A DNA stretch of 64,000 bases. It comes from Marinomonas aquimarina. GTDB taxonomy: Bacteria; Pseudomonadota; Gammaproteobacteria; Pseudomonadales; Marinomonadaceae. The stretch's first letter is position 1, and every line of letters begins with the position of its first letter. The stretch spans positions 62,001-126,000 of the forward strand of contig NZ_FLOC01000010.1 of assembly GCF_900089755.1 (NCBI RefSeq), given 5' to 3'. This document shows, piece by piece, positions 17,333 through 26,638 of this stretch. The translations under genes were made by a program, and so were the position numbers. Below the pieces are notes generated by a model. It did not search any database. It was not told where the DNA came from and worked only from the letters and a program-made list of their open reading frames with translations.

Positions 17333-18361
17333 ATGGAACATCGGATGGAAGTAACACGTAAAAAGGCGAGCCAAGCCGAGTTAGCTAGCCTAATGACATC
17401 TCTGCTACAGGTTGCTAATGATGGCGAAGCGGATCAGATCTGCCGTGGGTTGGTTGAATATTGGGTTATGCATTCGTTGTTCGAGAAGAAAGATGGCGTA
17501 GCGAATCAGAGTCAATATGCGTCATCTGGACTGATCTTATCCCCAGAATTGGCGGCAACTTGTGCTTTTGGTTGGCTGCGAACTCGGCGTTATTTACTGG
17601 CTCTCAATCAGGTTGTATCTGAGTTATTAAAGGATAGAACCAATGGTATGCCGATACGGGTGCTATACCCCGGTTGCGGTCCATATGGCATATTAGCATT
17701 ACCCCTACTAACACTATTCTCTCCCGAACAATTACAGGTGCATGTGATTGACTACCATGAGACATCGATAGATTCGGTTAAGCAACTTGCAAATGTGTTT
17801 GGCTTTTCTAATCGCATCCAATGTACCGTGGGTGATGCGTTAGATTATCGTGTCCAAGAAGATACTAAACCTGATGTGATTGTCTCGGAGTTGCTGTTAG
17901 CTGGGTTAGAAAAGGAAGGCCATGTCGCAATCAATGAACATTTACTACGACAAGCACCGAACGCCATTCTGATTCCAGAGCAGATTAACTTATCGCTCTA
18001 TTTTGCTGACCCTCAAATCGAGTTTGCTAAAAAAACTGCCAGAGAACACAGGTGTTACGTTGGACGGGCGTTTTCAATGAACCGAGAGAGCTTATTAGCT
18101 GCCGATACGCTGACTGATGAAATATCGGGTGAAACACTGAATGTCCCACAAGGATTAGATAACGCTTACCAGTCTTTTTTGTTTACCAAGATCATTCTAT
18201 GTCAGGGAATCACTGTGAATGAATATGAGAGTGGTTTAACGACGCCTATTTTGTATCCTTTACCTAAAGGGTTTCAGTTCGCTAAATCGTTGCAGTTTTC
18301 TTATCGCAAAGGTGCTAACCCTAGATTGCTCTGTAATTTGAACGGCTTGCTTCCCCGATAG
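17333..18361 (+). CDS. PRMT-like class I SAM methyltransferase 3
   Basis: 342 residues from the ATG at 17333. An in-frame TTG exists at 17297, but AAGGA at 17318 fits the ATG better. Motif I is VLYPGCGPYGILALPL at about 111-126, strand 2 is VIDYHE, and VSELLLAGLEKEGH carries E186 and E195 nine apart, as in PRMT enzymes. IPEQINLSLY follows. It is a paralogue of the two methyltransferases to the left but is on the opposite strand, divergent from the fused one with only a few tens of bases between starts. Its last codons and stop (LPR, stop at 18359-18361) lie inside a palindromic repeat, so repeat insertion may have reshaped its C terminus. Confidence 0.76.
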   Translation: MEHRMEVTRKKASQAELASLMTSLLQVANDGEADQICRGLVEYWVMHSLFEKKDGVANQSQYASSGLILSPELAATCAFGWLRTRRYLLALNQVVSELLKDRTNGMPIRVLYPGCGPYGILALPLLTLFSPEQLQVHVIDYHETSIDSVKQLANVFGFSNRIQCTVGDALDYRVQEDTKPDVIVSELLLAGLEKEGHVAINEHLLRQAPNAILIPEQINLSLYFADPQIEFAKKTAREHRCYVGRAFSMNRESLLAADTLTDEISGETLNVPQGLDNAYQSFLFTKIILCQGITVNEYESGLTTPILYPLPKGFQFAKSLQFSYRKGANPRLLCNLNGLLPR

Positions 18362-18537
18362 AATCGGGTCGTACATGTTTCCCCGAACGGAGTCGGGGCG
18401 TACGAGCGGGTTGTACCCCGCGATGGAGAATTTTCTTCCCCGAACGGAGTCGGGGCGTACGAGCGGGTTGTACCCCGCGATGGAAAATTTTCTTCCCCGG
18501 ACAAAGCCGGGTCGTACGAGCCATCTCCCGATGACGA
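18353..18537. repeat. Palindromic repeat array (about 3 units)
   Basis: The array contains the hairpins CCCCGATAGAATCGGG, CCCCGAACGGAGTCGGGG (twice) and CCCCGGACAAAGCCGGG. They alternate with GCGGGTTGTACCCCGC (twice) and a GCCATCTCCCGATGAC variant. The orientation is opposite to the arrays at 31.3 and 34.3 kb. It fills the whole gap between the convergent stop codons of methyltransferase 3 and the recombinase. Apparent frames through it are repeat artefacts. Confidence 0.88.
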
Positions 18538-19797
18538 TTAACTTGGCCTTAGGGATTTCTTCCGACCACTAGCATGGCGCTCACGGTATTCAGTATCAAT
18601 GTATCGATCGGTAGTGGCCATGCTGGCGTGGCCGGCGTCTTCACGAACGTGCTCTTTTGGACGCACTTTGACATCTTCTGAAATGCCGGTGTGGCGCAAC
18701 CAGTGGACGGTGGCGACACGTAGGTCGTCGGCGTCGGATTTAAGTCCGTCGTCGCACATGCGGTAGTAGGCTTGGTCGAAGCAATGCTGAACGATATTGC
18801 GCACTTGGCGCGAGCTGGTCATGGCGCCTTGGCCGCGTGTTTTGGGAATGAGAGAGGTTTGCTCGGCCACAGTCGGTAAATCCGGCAGCTGGCGGAAACG
18901 GCGGTAACGCTTCAAAGCACTCAGCATTTCATCAGACACACTCACCAAACGCTCTTTGTTACCTTTCGAAAGCACCTTAAACCACCAGTTGCCATCGGTG
19001 TCTTTGATAAAGTCGCCCATAATCGGTGCTGAGCGCTCATCCGCGACCAATTCAGAAATACGCAGATACATGCCGAGTAGGGCGTTCATAATGAAAAGCG
19101 TTCGCTCATGGGTCGCCGGATCTTCTTCCGCCATTAATTCGGCGGTTTCAATCACATAATCCCATTGCAGGTTGGAAATGCGGCGCACTTGGCGACGAGT
19201 CACTTCTTTCTTAACAAACTTACTTTTCTGGCGAATCAGCGCCACTGGGTTTTGCTGTACCGCCTCCTCTTGCATTAAGAAGCCATAGTAGGAGGATAAG
19301 ATCGAAAAAGTCGCCCGAATCGCCGCTTGTGATAAGTTGTAATGCTGCGACAAAGGCACTTGGCCGTTACGAAAATCCAATTTAGAGACATGGGCGACAA
19401 AGGGGCGCCACTCTTCATTCGGCACCCGCTCACCCATTTTGTTTTTAAAGCGTGCCACGTTCTTGGTGCCAATCCAGTCTTCCGGAGGCGTGTTACAGAA
19501 GTGAATAAAGTCTTCGATCTGATCGCGACGCAAGGCTAAGGCAGGAGATTCCACCACAAACCATGACCACAACAAAAGGCGTTCCACTTCACGACGATAG
19601 GAGTTAAAAGTCGCTTGAGAACCGTTGTAGCTGTAAATGAAACATAAAGCCAGCTGCAGATCGCGCTGGTAATCCACCTTGCTTAATTGCGGAATGTCAT
19701 TCTGCAATGGCGCCAGAATGCCATGAAACTGAGTAAAGGGATTAGGTAAGTGCTCTAAGTTATCAATCAATGGAAGTGGTGTTGCCATGCGCATCAT
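18538..19797 (-). CDS. Tyrosine recombinase/integrase family protein
   Basis: The 419-residue product has an N-terminal SAM-like core-binding domain (about 60-190) and a C-terminal catalytic domain. The conserved tyrosine-recombinase residues are visible: Arg in GMYLRISELVADE, Lys in VLSKGNKERLV, HWLRHTGIS (H-x-x-R), and GHASMATTDRYID with the second His and the nucleophilic Tyr. It would cut and rejoin DNA at a specific site through a phosphotyrosine link. It is too divergent from XerC/XerD to be called one. No flanking att-like direct repeats or mobile-element genes are evident, so it may be a resident chromosomal recombinase. Alternative starts exist at the clustered ATGs at 19797 and 19788. 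Confidence 0.85.
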   Translation of the reverse strand: MMRMATPLPLIDNLEHLPNPFTQFHGILAPLQNDIPQLSKVDYQRDLQLALCFIYSYNGSQATFNSYRREVERLLLWSWFVVESPALALRRDQIEDFIHFCNTPPEDWIGTKNVARFKNKMGERVPNEEWRPFVAHVSKLDFRNGQVPLSQHYNLSQAAIRATFSILSSYYGFLMQEEAVQQNPVALIRQKSKFVKKEVTRRQVRRISNLQWDYVIETAELMAEEDPATHERTLFIMNALLGMYLRISELVADERSAPIMGDFIKDTDGNWWFKVLSKGNKERLVSVSDEMLSALKRYRRFRQLPDLPTVAEQTSLIPKTRGQGAMTSSRQVRNIVQHCFDQAYYRMCDDGLKSDADDLRVATVHWLRHTGISEDVKVRPKEHVREDAGHASMATTDRYIDTEYRERHASGRKKSLRPS

Positions 19798-19873
19798 TCT
19801 TCGTCGTTTGTTCGTTTAAGCATTCTAGCACGATTTGGAAAAATGATTGTATAACAGCTATTTAGACCAAAAC

Positions 19874-19899
19874 AAAAAGGCCAGCAAAGCTGGCCTTTT
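19874..19899 (-). terminator. Intrinsic terminator after aroA
   Basis: AAAAAGGCCAGC and GCTGGCCTTTT form a stem with an AAA loop, about 20 bp past the aroA stop. Read on the minus strand it ends in a run of T. Confidence 0.9.
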
Positions 19900-19919
19900 A
19901 AATACTATCTGAGTCAGTA

Positions 19920-21197
19920 TTACTCAGTAATACTTTCAAACAACTCAAAGTAGGTTGGGAAGGTCTTAGACGTACAACCTGGGTCGTTGATCGTTACAGG
20001 AGTGTCTGAGAACGCCACCAAAGAGAAACACATGGCGATACGGTGATCGTTGTAAGTATCGATCGCGGCATGCTGCAGGCTCTCAACGGGTGTTACGGTA
20101 ATGAAGTCTTCACCTTCTACGACATCGGCACCTAGCTTTTTCAGCTCAGTCGCCATCGCGTAAAGACGATCGGTTTCTTTTACACGCCAATTGTAGATGT
20201 TGCGAATGGTGGTTGGACCTTGCGCAAACAAAGCAGTCGTGGCGATGGTCATGGCCGCATCAGGGATGTGGTTCATGTCCATATCGATACCATTTAGCTC
20301 GCCACGTTCAGCTTCGATCCAAGTCGGGCCGTAAGTGATTTTAGCGCCCATTTTAGCCAGCACATCAGCAAACTTGACGTCGCCTTGCACGCTGTCAGAA
20401 CCGACACCATGTACCTTGATTTTACCGCCAGCAATCGCCGCTGCCGCCAAGAAGTAAGAAGCAGAGGAGGCATCGCCTTCAACCATGATTTCACCTGGGC
20501 TTTGGTAAGTCTGATTGCCCTTGATCACAAACGCTTGGTAATTCTGGTTCTCAACTTCTACACCAAACTGCTTCATGACATGCAATGTAATATCGATGTA
20601 CGGCTTGGACACCAATTCACCGTCTACTTTAATGGTGAGATCGCCTTTGGCCAGCGGAGCACTCATCAACAGCGCCGTTAGAAACTGGCTGGAAATGTTA
20701 CCCTTGATAGACACTTCACCACCTTGAATGCCATTCGCATTAATCAAGAGTGGCGGGTAATCTTTGTTGCCTTGGTATTGTACATCCACACCCAGCTCGA
20801 CCAGCGCGTCAACAAGATCGCCAATTGGGCGTTCGTGCATGCGCGGTTCACCGTGCAAATGGTAAGAGCCTGTACCCAAGCACAATGCCGCCGCCAACGG
20901 GCGCATTGCAGTGCCAGCATTACCAAGAAATAGGTCGGCATTCTCGACATTGATCGGTCCGCCAAGGCCCTCAAGCACACAGGTGCGACCTTGATCTTGA
21001 AGTTCATATTTAACACCCATGGTTTTAAGGGCGTTGAGCATATGACGAATATCGTCGCTGTCTAAAAGGTTGGTAATTTTAGTCGTACCTTTAGCAAGCG
21101 TTGCTAAAAGCAAAATGCGGTTGGATAAGCTTTTCGAGCCAGGGATTTGAATTTCGCCGTCAGCGCTTTGAAGAGGACCTAGAGTAATGGAATTCAT
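19920..21197 (-). CDS. aroA: 3-phosphoshikimate 1-carboxyvinyltransferase (EPSP synthase)
   Basis: 425 residues, the normal length of AroA. The N terminus holds the phosphate-binding [17 protein letters not shown], followed by [19 protein letters not shown] and [17 protein letters not shown]. The C-terminal half has [34 protein letters not shown] and [13 protein letters not shown]. It condenses phosphoenolpyruvate with shikimate 3-phosphate in aromatic amino acid synthesis. The GNAGTAMRP motif (Gly-Asn-Ala-Gly-Thr) is the class I type. The gene is followed by a strong terminator and is probably transcribed alone. The 313 bp upstream holds the promoter region and a 9-bp palindrome. Confidence 0.97.
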   Translation of the reverse strand: MNSITLGPLQSADGEIQIPGSKSLSNRILLLATLAKGTTKITNLLDSDDIRHMLNALKTMGVKYELQDQGRTCVLEGLGGPINVENADLFLGNAGTAMRPLAAALCLGTGSYHLHGEPRMHERPIGDLVDALVELGVDVQYQGNKDYPPLLINANGIQGGEVSIKGNISSQFLTALLMSAPLAKGDLTIKVDGELVSKPYIDITLHVMKQFGVEVENQNYQAFVIKGNQTYQSPGEIMVEGDASSASYFLAAAAIAGGKIKVHGVGSDSVQGDVKFADVLAKMGAKITYGPTWIEAERGELNGIDMDMNHIPDAAMTIATTALFAQGPTTIRNIYNWRVKETDRLYAMATELKKLGADVVEGEDFITVTPVESLQHAAIDTYNDHRIAMCFSLVAFSDTPVTINDPGCTSKTFPTYFELFESITE

Positions 21198-21386
21198 CGA
21201 CTTTTCCGTATATACACTATCATTCCTGTTGGGAAGGATAGGTTCGTTATTTTCTTACATTTTAAGCGTACCATACGTTTAGTCAAAGGGAACTGCAACA
21301 GTTTTACAGGTGGATCGTCAATATCGCTCAATAATTAAGCAACCCCCTGATTCCCTTACGTTTACGAGGGTTGTGATTGCGTAAAG

Positions 21387-21410
21387 ATTGGTAAGCGTAC
21401 CCTTACCAAT
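21387..21410. promoter_or_regulatory. 9-bp inverted repeat upstream of the signalling operon
   Basis: ATTGGTAAG and CTTACCAAT are perfect inverted copies separated by six bases. They lie about 100 bp before the start of the periplasmic protein gene. It could be an operator or a hairpin. No T run follows, so a terminator is unlikely. Confidence 0.45.
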
Positions 21411-21509
21411 AATGAGTACAACAAGTAATATTTGTTCGTCGAAGAGCGAGTGCTTCTTCTACATATAGTTTCCAGTATCACTGTGTTGAGTAAAATAAGG
21501 AGCAGGCTA

Positions 21510-22022
21510 GTGAAACAATTATTGGGTGCAAAAATTTGTGCATTAACGCTTGGAGCAATGTTGCTTTCACCAGTGACTTTCGCCCTTGAAGCCCCCACTG
21601 GCCGTGTCATCTTAACGGTGTCTGGCAATATTACTGAGACCAACAGTGCTCAAGGCGCGCAATTTGACCGTGACATGCTGCTGGCTCTAGGGGTTGACGA
21701 AATGGTGACCGAGACACCTTGGACTGAGGGCATCAACACTTTCAGCGGACCAAGACTGTCGGCACTGCTAAGCGCCGTTGGTGCAGCAGCGACAAGCAAC
21801 TTGTCAGTGACTGCGCTGAACGATTACAGTGCCAATGTGCCTGCGAAAGATGCCTATGATCATAATATTATGTTAGCAATGGATATGAACGGTGATCGCA
21901 TGTCGGTGCGAGATAAGGGTCCAATCTTTGTTCTATACCCCTTTGCAGAAGACCCCTCTCTTAACAACGAAGTGATCCATAATCGTTCGGTTTGGCAGGT
22001 TAAATCCATCACCGTCGAATGA
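21510..22022 (+). CDS. Exported molybdopterin-binding (SUOX-fold)-like protein
   Basis: 170 residues from the GTG at 21510, which has TAAGGAG seven bases upstream. A longer upstream frame has no such site and would hide the signal peptide. Residues 1-26 (KQLLGAKICALTLGAMLLS, cut near TFA-LE) look like a Sec signal peptide. The mature part (TVSGNI, FSGPRLSALLSAVG, VTALNDYSANVP, GDRMSVRDKGPIFVLYPF) resembles the oxidoreductase molybdopterin-binding fold of the sulfite oxidase family. The mature protein has no cysteine, so it cannot bind molybdenum in the normal way. It ends 9 bp before a histidine kinase gene and may be the kinase's periplasmic ligand-binding partner. Confidence 0.75.
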   Translation: MKQLLGAKICALTLGAMLLSPVTFALEAPTGRVILTVSGNITETNSAQGAQFDRDMLLALGVDEMVTETPWTEGINTFSGPRLSALLSAVGAAATSNLSVTALNDYSANVPAKDAYDHNIMLAMDMNGDRMSVRDKGPIFVLYPFAEDPSLNNEVIHNRSVWQVKSITVE

Positions 22023-22031
22023 GAATAGGGC

Positions 22032-24779
22032 ATGCAGTCAGTTCTGAAGTTTAAATACGGACGTTTTTTAGGTGTACTAGTCGCGACAGCGGCCATCTTT
22101 TTGGTGACCGTTGCGCTTCTTTATGTACAACTTTTGGAACGACAAGAGGCATTACTGTCTGCAGCTGAAGAGGACGCTCTATGGGCTTCCTATCAATTAG
22201 ACCGAGAAGCGTTAAAATTCCGCAACTCGGTCCGCTTACTCGTAGATTCGAATAGCGCACAGCAACATGATCGCCTTGACGAAGCTCAGCTGCGCTTCGA
22301 TATCCTCTATAGCCGCTTAAATATTATTTCGGCGGGCCAACTTAAAGACCTGTTTAACGAATTACCCGAAGCCGATACTATGCGGCGCTCGATTCGTCAG
22401 CACTTGGACGTTATTGATGGGCTATTATTTGTCGATAATCCAAACATGATCGATAAGAGCAAGATTTCCGATCATGTCGAATCCATTTTACAAGTCACTG
22501 AGTCCGTTGTGTTTAACGCGCTTGAACGCCGTTCTGCGGAAAAAGTCCATGAGCGCAATCAGATGGCGCTTCTGTATCGCTATTTGGGTCTGCTGGTGAG
22601 TCTACTGACACTTGTCATGTTGGTCATCATTGGCATGCTGTTCCGACAAGTGCTGTTCAGCGTCCGCTCTTACAATCAAACCAAGCAATTGGCGATTGAA
22701 TTACAACGCACCGCTGAAGCGGCGCAGCAAGCGACTCGTGCTAAGTCCGACTTTCTAGCCACCATGAGTCATGAAATACGCACTCCCATGAATGCCATCT
22801 TGGGCATGTCGCACTTGGTGTTAGATTCGGACTTACAACCTAAGCAGCGCAATTACATCACCAAGATCCAAAGCTCCGCGAATAACCTGCTGCTGATCAT
22901 TAATGACATCCTCGATTTTTCTAAGGTGGAATCGGGCAAACTGCAACTCGAATCAGCGCCGTATTTACTCGACGATGTGCTGGAGTACGTGTATCAAATC
23001 TGTCGCAATACGGCCGAGGGCAAAGGCTTACGTTTGACGGTGGTGAGGGATTTCAATATCCCTGACACTCTTATCGGCGATGCAACACGAGTCAAGCAAG
23101 TACTGGTTAACATTATCGGCAATGCGGTGAAGTTTACTCATCAGGGTGAAGTGGAACTGCACGTATGCATGCAAGCGGACACATTACGATTTCGTTTCAC
23201 AGACACAGGAATTGGCATTTCTTCGGAAAGTGACATTTTTGAAGGCTTTAGCCAAGCGGATACCAGTACCACACGCCTGTATGGTGGCACCGGCCTTGGC
23301 TTAGGCATCTCGAAGCGTTTAGTCGACTTAATGGGAGGCGAGATTTATTTCGACAGTGAACTCGGTCAAGGCTCGACATTCGTTGTCGAAATACCTCTTC
23401 AAAATGATGAACCAAGTACCACGACTAATTGTAGCAACGAGCTGTGCGTGTTGATGACGGATGAGTTAATGATACGCCAACTTGCCAACCTAAACATTAC
23501 GCACACATTGGTGACAGCTGGGGAGCAACAGCCACATGAAAATCAGTACCTGATCTTAAGTGATCAATATTATTCCAGTCTAACTCAAGAGGCAGAGCTG
23601 CAACTGCATGATAACTTTGTTGGCAAGGTCTTTATTTTTGGTCGCAATTTAAGCCATGAAAGCCTGTTTGCATGGCGTAAAGTTTGTTTGCTGACACGCG
23701 CGAAGCTCGCCAGCTATATGGCCGCGCATACGACATTGGAAAACCACGCTGGCGACCCCCTTAATCGCTATCACGAATGTGACAGTCTACTAGGTCGCAA
23801 GATCCTCTTGGCAGAAGATAACCCTGTGAATGCCGAAATTGCCACCGCTTTGCTGGAGAAGCTTGGGGTGCTAGTGGTTGTGGCCAACAACGGAGAAGAG
23901 GCCGTAAAAGCCGCTAGTGAAGACAGTTTCGATCTTATTCTGATGGATGTGCAAATGCCCATTATGGATGGCTACCAAGCCACGGAAGCCATTATTCATC
24001 GGTTAGGCGATGAACATCCTCCGATCCTTGCCTTAACCGCGGGGGTGCTCGATTCAGACCGAGAGTTTGCCATGAATGCCGGCATGAGTGATTTCTTAAC
24101 CAAGCCTTTGGATCCACTTTTATTGTTGAATAAGTTAGAAGAGTGGTTGGTAGGGCATTCGGCCGACGAGGTCGTCTGCGGCACCGTACAAAGCAAGCTG
24201 GTATTTGCGCCTGACATGGGACTGTACCGGATAGGCGGTAATCGACAGCGCTACCATGACATGCTGAAACGCTTCTTGAAGTTACTGATGCCCTATAGCA
24301 GTCAACGTAACGATAACCTGCCCATGACTTCCTATGAGCTGCACAGCATTAAAGGCGGGGCAGCGAATATTGGTGGTGAACGTTTTGCCGCCGAAGTCGC
24401 GCAACTGGAACGAGACCTAGCCGAGGGGGGCAACAGTGGTGACAAAGAGCACATGGTTCAAATTGTCAGAGTCACTGAAGCGGCTGACGAATTGCTACAG
24501 CAGATACAGACTTATCTTGCTGCCAACCCAATTGAACAGGCACCGTTATCCACCAACGAACATAAAATTGATGACTCGGGTGAGTTGATTCAATCAATTG
24601 ATAAGCTCATTCAAGATCTTGAAATGGGCATTGCGGATGTCAGTGACTCCTTGGATCCTTTGATAGGTAACGCTTTACCAGAGCACGCAAAGGCCTTGGC
24701 CCGAGCAAGGGATAAAATTAATGACTACGACTACGATTTAGCCGTAGAGCAACTGCAAAAGTTAAAGGAAACGCTGTAA
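22032..24779 (+). CDS. Hybrid sensor histidine kinase with receiver and Hpt domains
   Basis: 915 residues. A membrane helix lies near 11-32 and a second near 185-210, framing a mostly helical periplasmic sensor. The kinase core follows: [19 protein letters not shown] with phospho-acceptor His247, the N box [26 protein letters not shown] and [11 protein letters not shown] degenerate receiver-like region (about 465-590) precedes a true receiver with Asp639 in [15 protein letters not shown]-terminal Hpt domain has His771 in [15 protein letters not shown]. It can therefore run a full His-Asp-His phosphorelay to an Asp on a separate regulator, most likely the next gene. It is cotranscribed with the exported protein before it. 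Confidence 0.93.
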   Translation: MQSVLKFKYGRFLGVLVATAAIFLVTVALLYVQLLERQEALLSAAEEDALWASYQLDREALKFRNSVRLLVDSNSAQQHDRLDEAQLRFDILYSRLNIISAGQLKDLFNELPEADTMRRSIRQHLDVIDGLLFVDNPNMIDKSKISDHVESILQVTESVVFNALERRSAEKVHERNQMALLYRYLGLLVSLLTLVMLVIIGMLFRQVLFSVRSYNQTKQLAIELQRTAEAAQQATRAKSDFLATMSHEIRTPMNAILGMSHLVLDSDLQPKQRNYITKIQSSANNLLLIINDILDFSKVESGKLQLESAPYLLDDVLEYVYQICRNTAEGKGLRLTVVRDFNIPDTLIGDATRVKQVLVNIIGNAVKFTHQGEVELHVCMQADTLRFRFTDTGIGISSESDIFEGFSQADTSTTRLYGGTGLGLGISKRLVDLMGGEIYFDSELGQGSTFVVEIPLQNDEPSTTTNCSNELCVLMTDELMIRQLANLNITHTLVTAGEQQPHENQYLILSDQYYSSLTQEAELQLHDNFVGKVFIFGRNLSHESLFAWRKVCLLTRAKLASYMAAHTTLENHAGDPLNRYHECDSLLGRKILLAEDNPVNAEIATALLEKLGVLVVVANNGEEAVKAASEDSFDLILMDVQMPIMDGYQATEAIIHRLGDEHPPILALTAGVLDSDREFAMNAGMSDFLTKPLDPLLLLNKLEEWLVGHSADEVVCGTVQSKLVFAPDMGLYRIGGNRQRYHDMLKRFLKLLMPYSSQRNDNLPMTSYELHSIKGGAANIGGERFAAEVAQLERDLAEGGNSGDKEHMVQIVRVTEAADELLQQIQTYLAANPIEQAPLSTNEHKIDDSGELIQSIDKLIQDLEMGIADVSDSLDPLIGNALPEHAKALARARDKINDYDYDLAVEQLQKLKETL

Positions 24780-24825
24780 CCCAAGTTAGGGTTATGCACG
24801 CTCACTAAGCCTTGGTTTATAGAGA

Positions 24826-25923
24826 ATGTTTGATTTGAATTACCTAAACGACAACATCGCAATGTTGTCGCAAGAAAACCTGCGTAAAAAAGTTTTGGTA
24901 GTCGACGATCTGGCCGACAACATTAATATCCTGCGCTCAATCTTGCAGGACACTTACGACGTGTTGGTAGCCAAAAGTGGCGACATGGCATTCAAAATTT
25001 TAGAAAGCCAGCTCCCAGATATCATTCTATTAGATATTATGATGCCAAGCATGAATGGCTATGAAGTTTGCCAACGTATCAAGCAGTCACCTAATACCGC
25101 TCAAATCCCCATCATTTTTATCACGGCCATGACCTCGGCGGAGGATGAAGAGCACGGTTTTTCGGTGGGTGCCGTAGACTACATCACCAAACCCATTACT
25201 CCTAGAACCACGTTAGCCCGTGTCGCTAGCCATTTGGCGCTGGCACAGCAAAACAAATTGAATCAGCAGCTAATTGCACAAAGAACCGACCAACTTAAGG
25301 AAGCTTTGTCCTCTTCTGTTGATATGCTAAGAGAGGCGGGGACTTATAACGATGAATTAACCGGCTCTCATATGTGGCGCATGGCTGATTATTGTACGGT
25401 CTTGGCGGAGGCACTTGGTTGGCCAACCTCAGATGTTGAAAACTTGCACCTAGCAGCCTCTATGCATGATACCGGTAAAATCGGCATTCCGGATTCTATT
25501 CTCAAAGCCCCACGGGAACTGACCCGCGACGAGTATGAGGTGATGAAACAGCACTCCATCATTGGTCATAACATTCTCGGCAAGAGTAAATCCCCCTTGT
25601 TTCAGCTCGCAGCTGAAGTGTCACTCGGGCATCATGAAAAGTGGGACGGCACAGGTTACCCTAATCAATTAAGTGGTGAGGACATTCCAATACACGCGAG
25701 AATTGTGGCCATTGCGGATGTATTTGACTCACTTACCATGGCACGCCCCTACAAGGACGCTTGGCCATTCGAAGCTGCTTTTGACTATTTACGCGACAAT
25801 GCAGGTTCGCATTTTGACCCAGGACTGGTTCAAGTATTTATCAAGCAAAAGGACGCCATTCGCACAATAAGGGATAAATGGCAGAAAGTAGAGAACAGCT
25901 CCAATAGAATCGAAGCAATGTAA
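24826..25923 (+). CDS. Response regulator with HD-GYP phosphodiesterase domain
   Basis: 365 residues. A receiver domain (about 22-140) has VLVVDD, Asp70 in IILLDIMMPSMNG, and the Lys in DYITKPI. A short coiled linker leads to an HD-GYP domain with MHDTGKIGIPD (H214, D215), HSIIGHNIL, LGHHEKWDGTGYP and FDSLTMARPYKD. HD-GYP domains hydrolyse cyclic di-GMP. All metal-binding positions I can identify are kept, so it is probably active. It would lower cyclic di-GMP when phosphorylated by the adjacent hybrid kinase and thereby affect motility, adhesion or biofilm. It starts 46 bp after the kinase gene; the ribosome binding site is weak. Confidence 0.93.
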   Translation: MFDLNYLNDNIAMLSQENLRKKVLVVDDLADNINILRSILQDTYDVLVAKSGDMAFKILESQLPDIILLDIMMPSMNGYEVCQRIKQSPNTAQIPIIFITAMTSAEDEEHGFSVGAVDYITKPITPRTTLARVASHLALAQQNKLNQQLIAQRTDQLKEALSSSVDMLREAGTYNDELTGSHMWRMADYCTVLAEALGWPTSDVENLHLAASMHDTGKIGIPDSILKAPRELTRDEYEVMKQHSIIGHNILGKSKSPLFQLAAEVSLGHHEKWDGTGYPNQLSGEDIPIHARIVAIADVFDSLTMARPYKDAWPFEAAFDYLRDNAGSHFDPGLVQVFIKQKDAIRTIRDKWQKVENSSNRIEAM

Positions 25924-26055
25924 GACCGCGCTAAGCGCGGCAAGTTTAAAGACCGCATCCGCGATTGGAATCGGGTCTTACGAGATGGGGGCAGGCCATA
26001 CAAGCCATCTCCCGATGGCGACTAAGACCTGAGCCCCTGAAGGAATCAGGTCGAA
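25924..26055. repeat. Degenerate palindromic repeats
   Basis: CCGCGC/GCGCGG hairpin (25926-25940), then CCGCATCCGCG, GAATCGGGTCTTACGAGATG, GCCATCTCCCGATGGC and CCTGAGCCCCTGAAGGAATCAGG. The last two are hairpins of the dispersed family with altered but still pairing stems. It fills the gap between convergent stops. Confidence 0.7.
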
Positions 26056-26059
26056 TGAA

Positions 26060-26563
26060 TTAACCGCAGCATTTCTTGTATTTCTTGCCAGAGCCACACA
26101 AGCAGGGGTCATTACGGCCTAGTTTTACGGCATCAGGGGCAACATACGGCGTGTGTCCTTGTACCTCATGCTCTCCAGCCACATACAGCCAAACACCATC
26201 CACCTTTTCAAATAAAGAACGCTCACTTAAGCGGCCAGTGTTGCTGCCTTCCTTAAAGTGGGCGGCAAACGCAACCATGCCCGTTTTGTCTTTTGGGCCA
26301 CCGTCTTGGGTTTCTAGGATCTCCAGTTTGACCCATTGCGTAGCGCCATTGCTGTCAGAAATATCATCGCCACTTTGCGAAGGATCTTCTTGCAACCGTT
26401 GCGTGGCGGCAATGTAATCAAATTTTTTCAGGGCAAATGCACTGTAACGGGATCGCATCAGCGCTTCCGCAGTGGGAGCCGTGCCCGGATTATTGTGATA
26501 CATTCCACAACACATCTCGTAATGCGCGTTTGAGCCGCAAGGACATTGAGCTGGAGTAGACAT
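26060..26563 (-). CDS. ychJ: YchJ-family SEC-C metal-binding protein
   Basis: 167 residues. A zinc-binding SEC-C motif lies at each end: [13 protein letters not shown] near the N terminus and [13 protein letters not shown] at the C terminus, with an NTF2-like domain between them ([29 protein letters not shown]). This double SEC-C layout is that of E. coli YchJ. The function is unknown; the motif resembles the SecA C terminus, which contacts SecB and ribosomes. It is convergent with the HD-GYP gene and divergent from sbcB. Confidence 0.9.
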   Translation of the reverse strand: MSTPAQCPCGSNAHYEMCCGMYHNNPGTAPTAEALMRSRYSAFALKKFDYIAATQRLQEDPSQSGDDISDSNGATQWVKLEILETQDGGPKDKTGMVAFAAHFKEGSNTGRLSERSLFEKVDGVWLYVAGEHEVQGHTPYVAPDAVKLGRNDPCLCGSGKKYKKCCG

Positions 26564-26638
26564 AAAGTTCCTTAATCGCCAAGTTCTTGTTTAGATGCGT
26601 ATAATACCCGTTTTACTAAAACCGAACAGGACTTATTT

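Noticed and set aside
18301..18572. Overlapping small frames through the repeats at 18.3-18.6 kb
   Set aside because: They are open only because the palindromic repeat units lack stops. The same peptide pattern appears in several frames and both strands.
18538..19797. Genomic island boundary from the tyrosine recombinase
   Set aside because: No tRNA, no flanking direct repeats and no plasmid or phage genes were seen, so I do not call an island.
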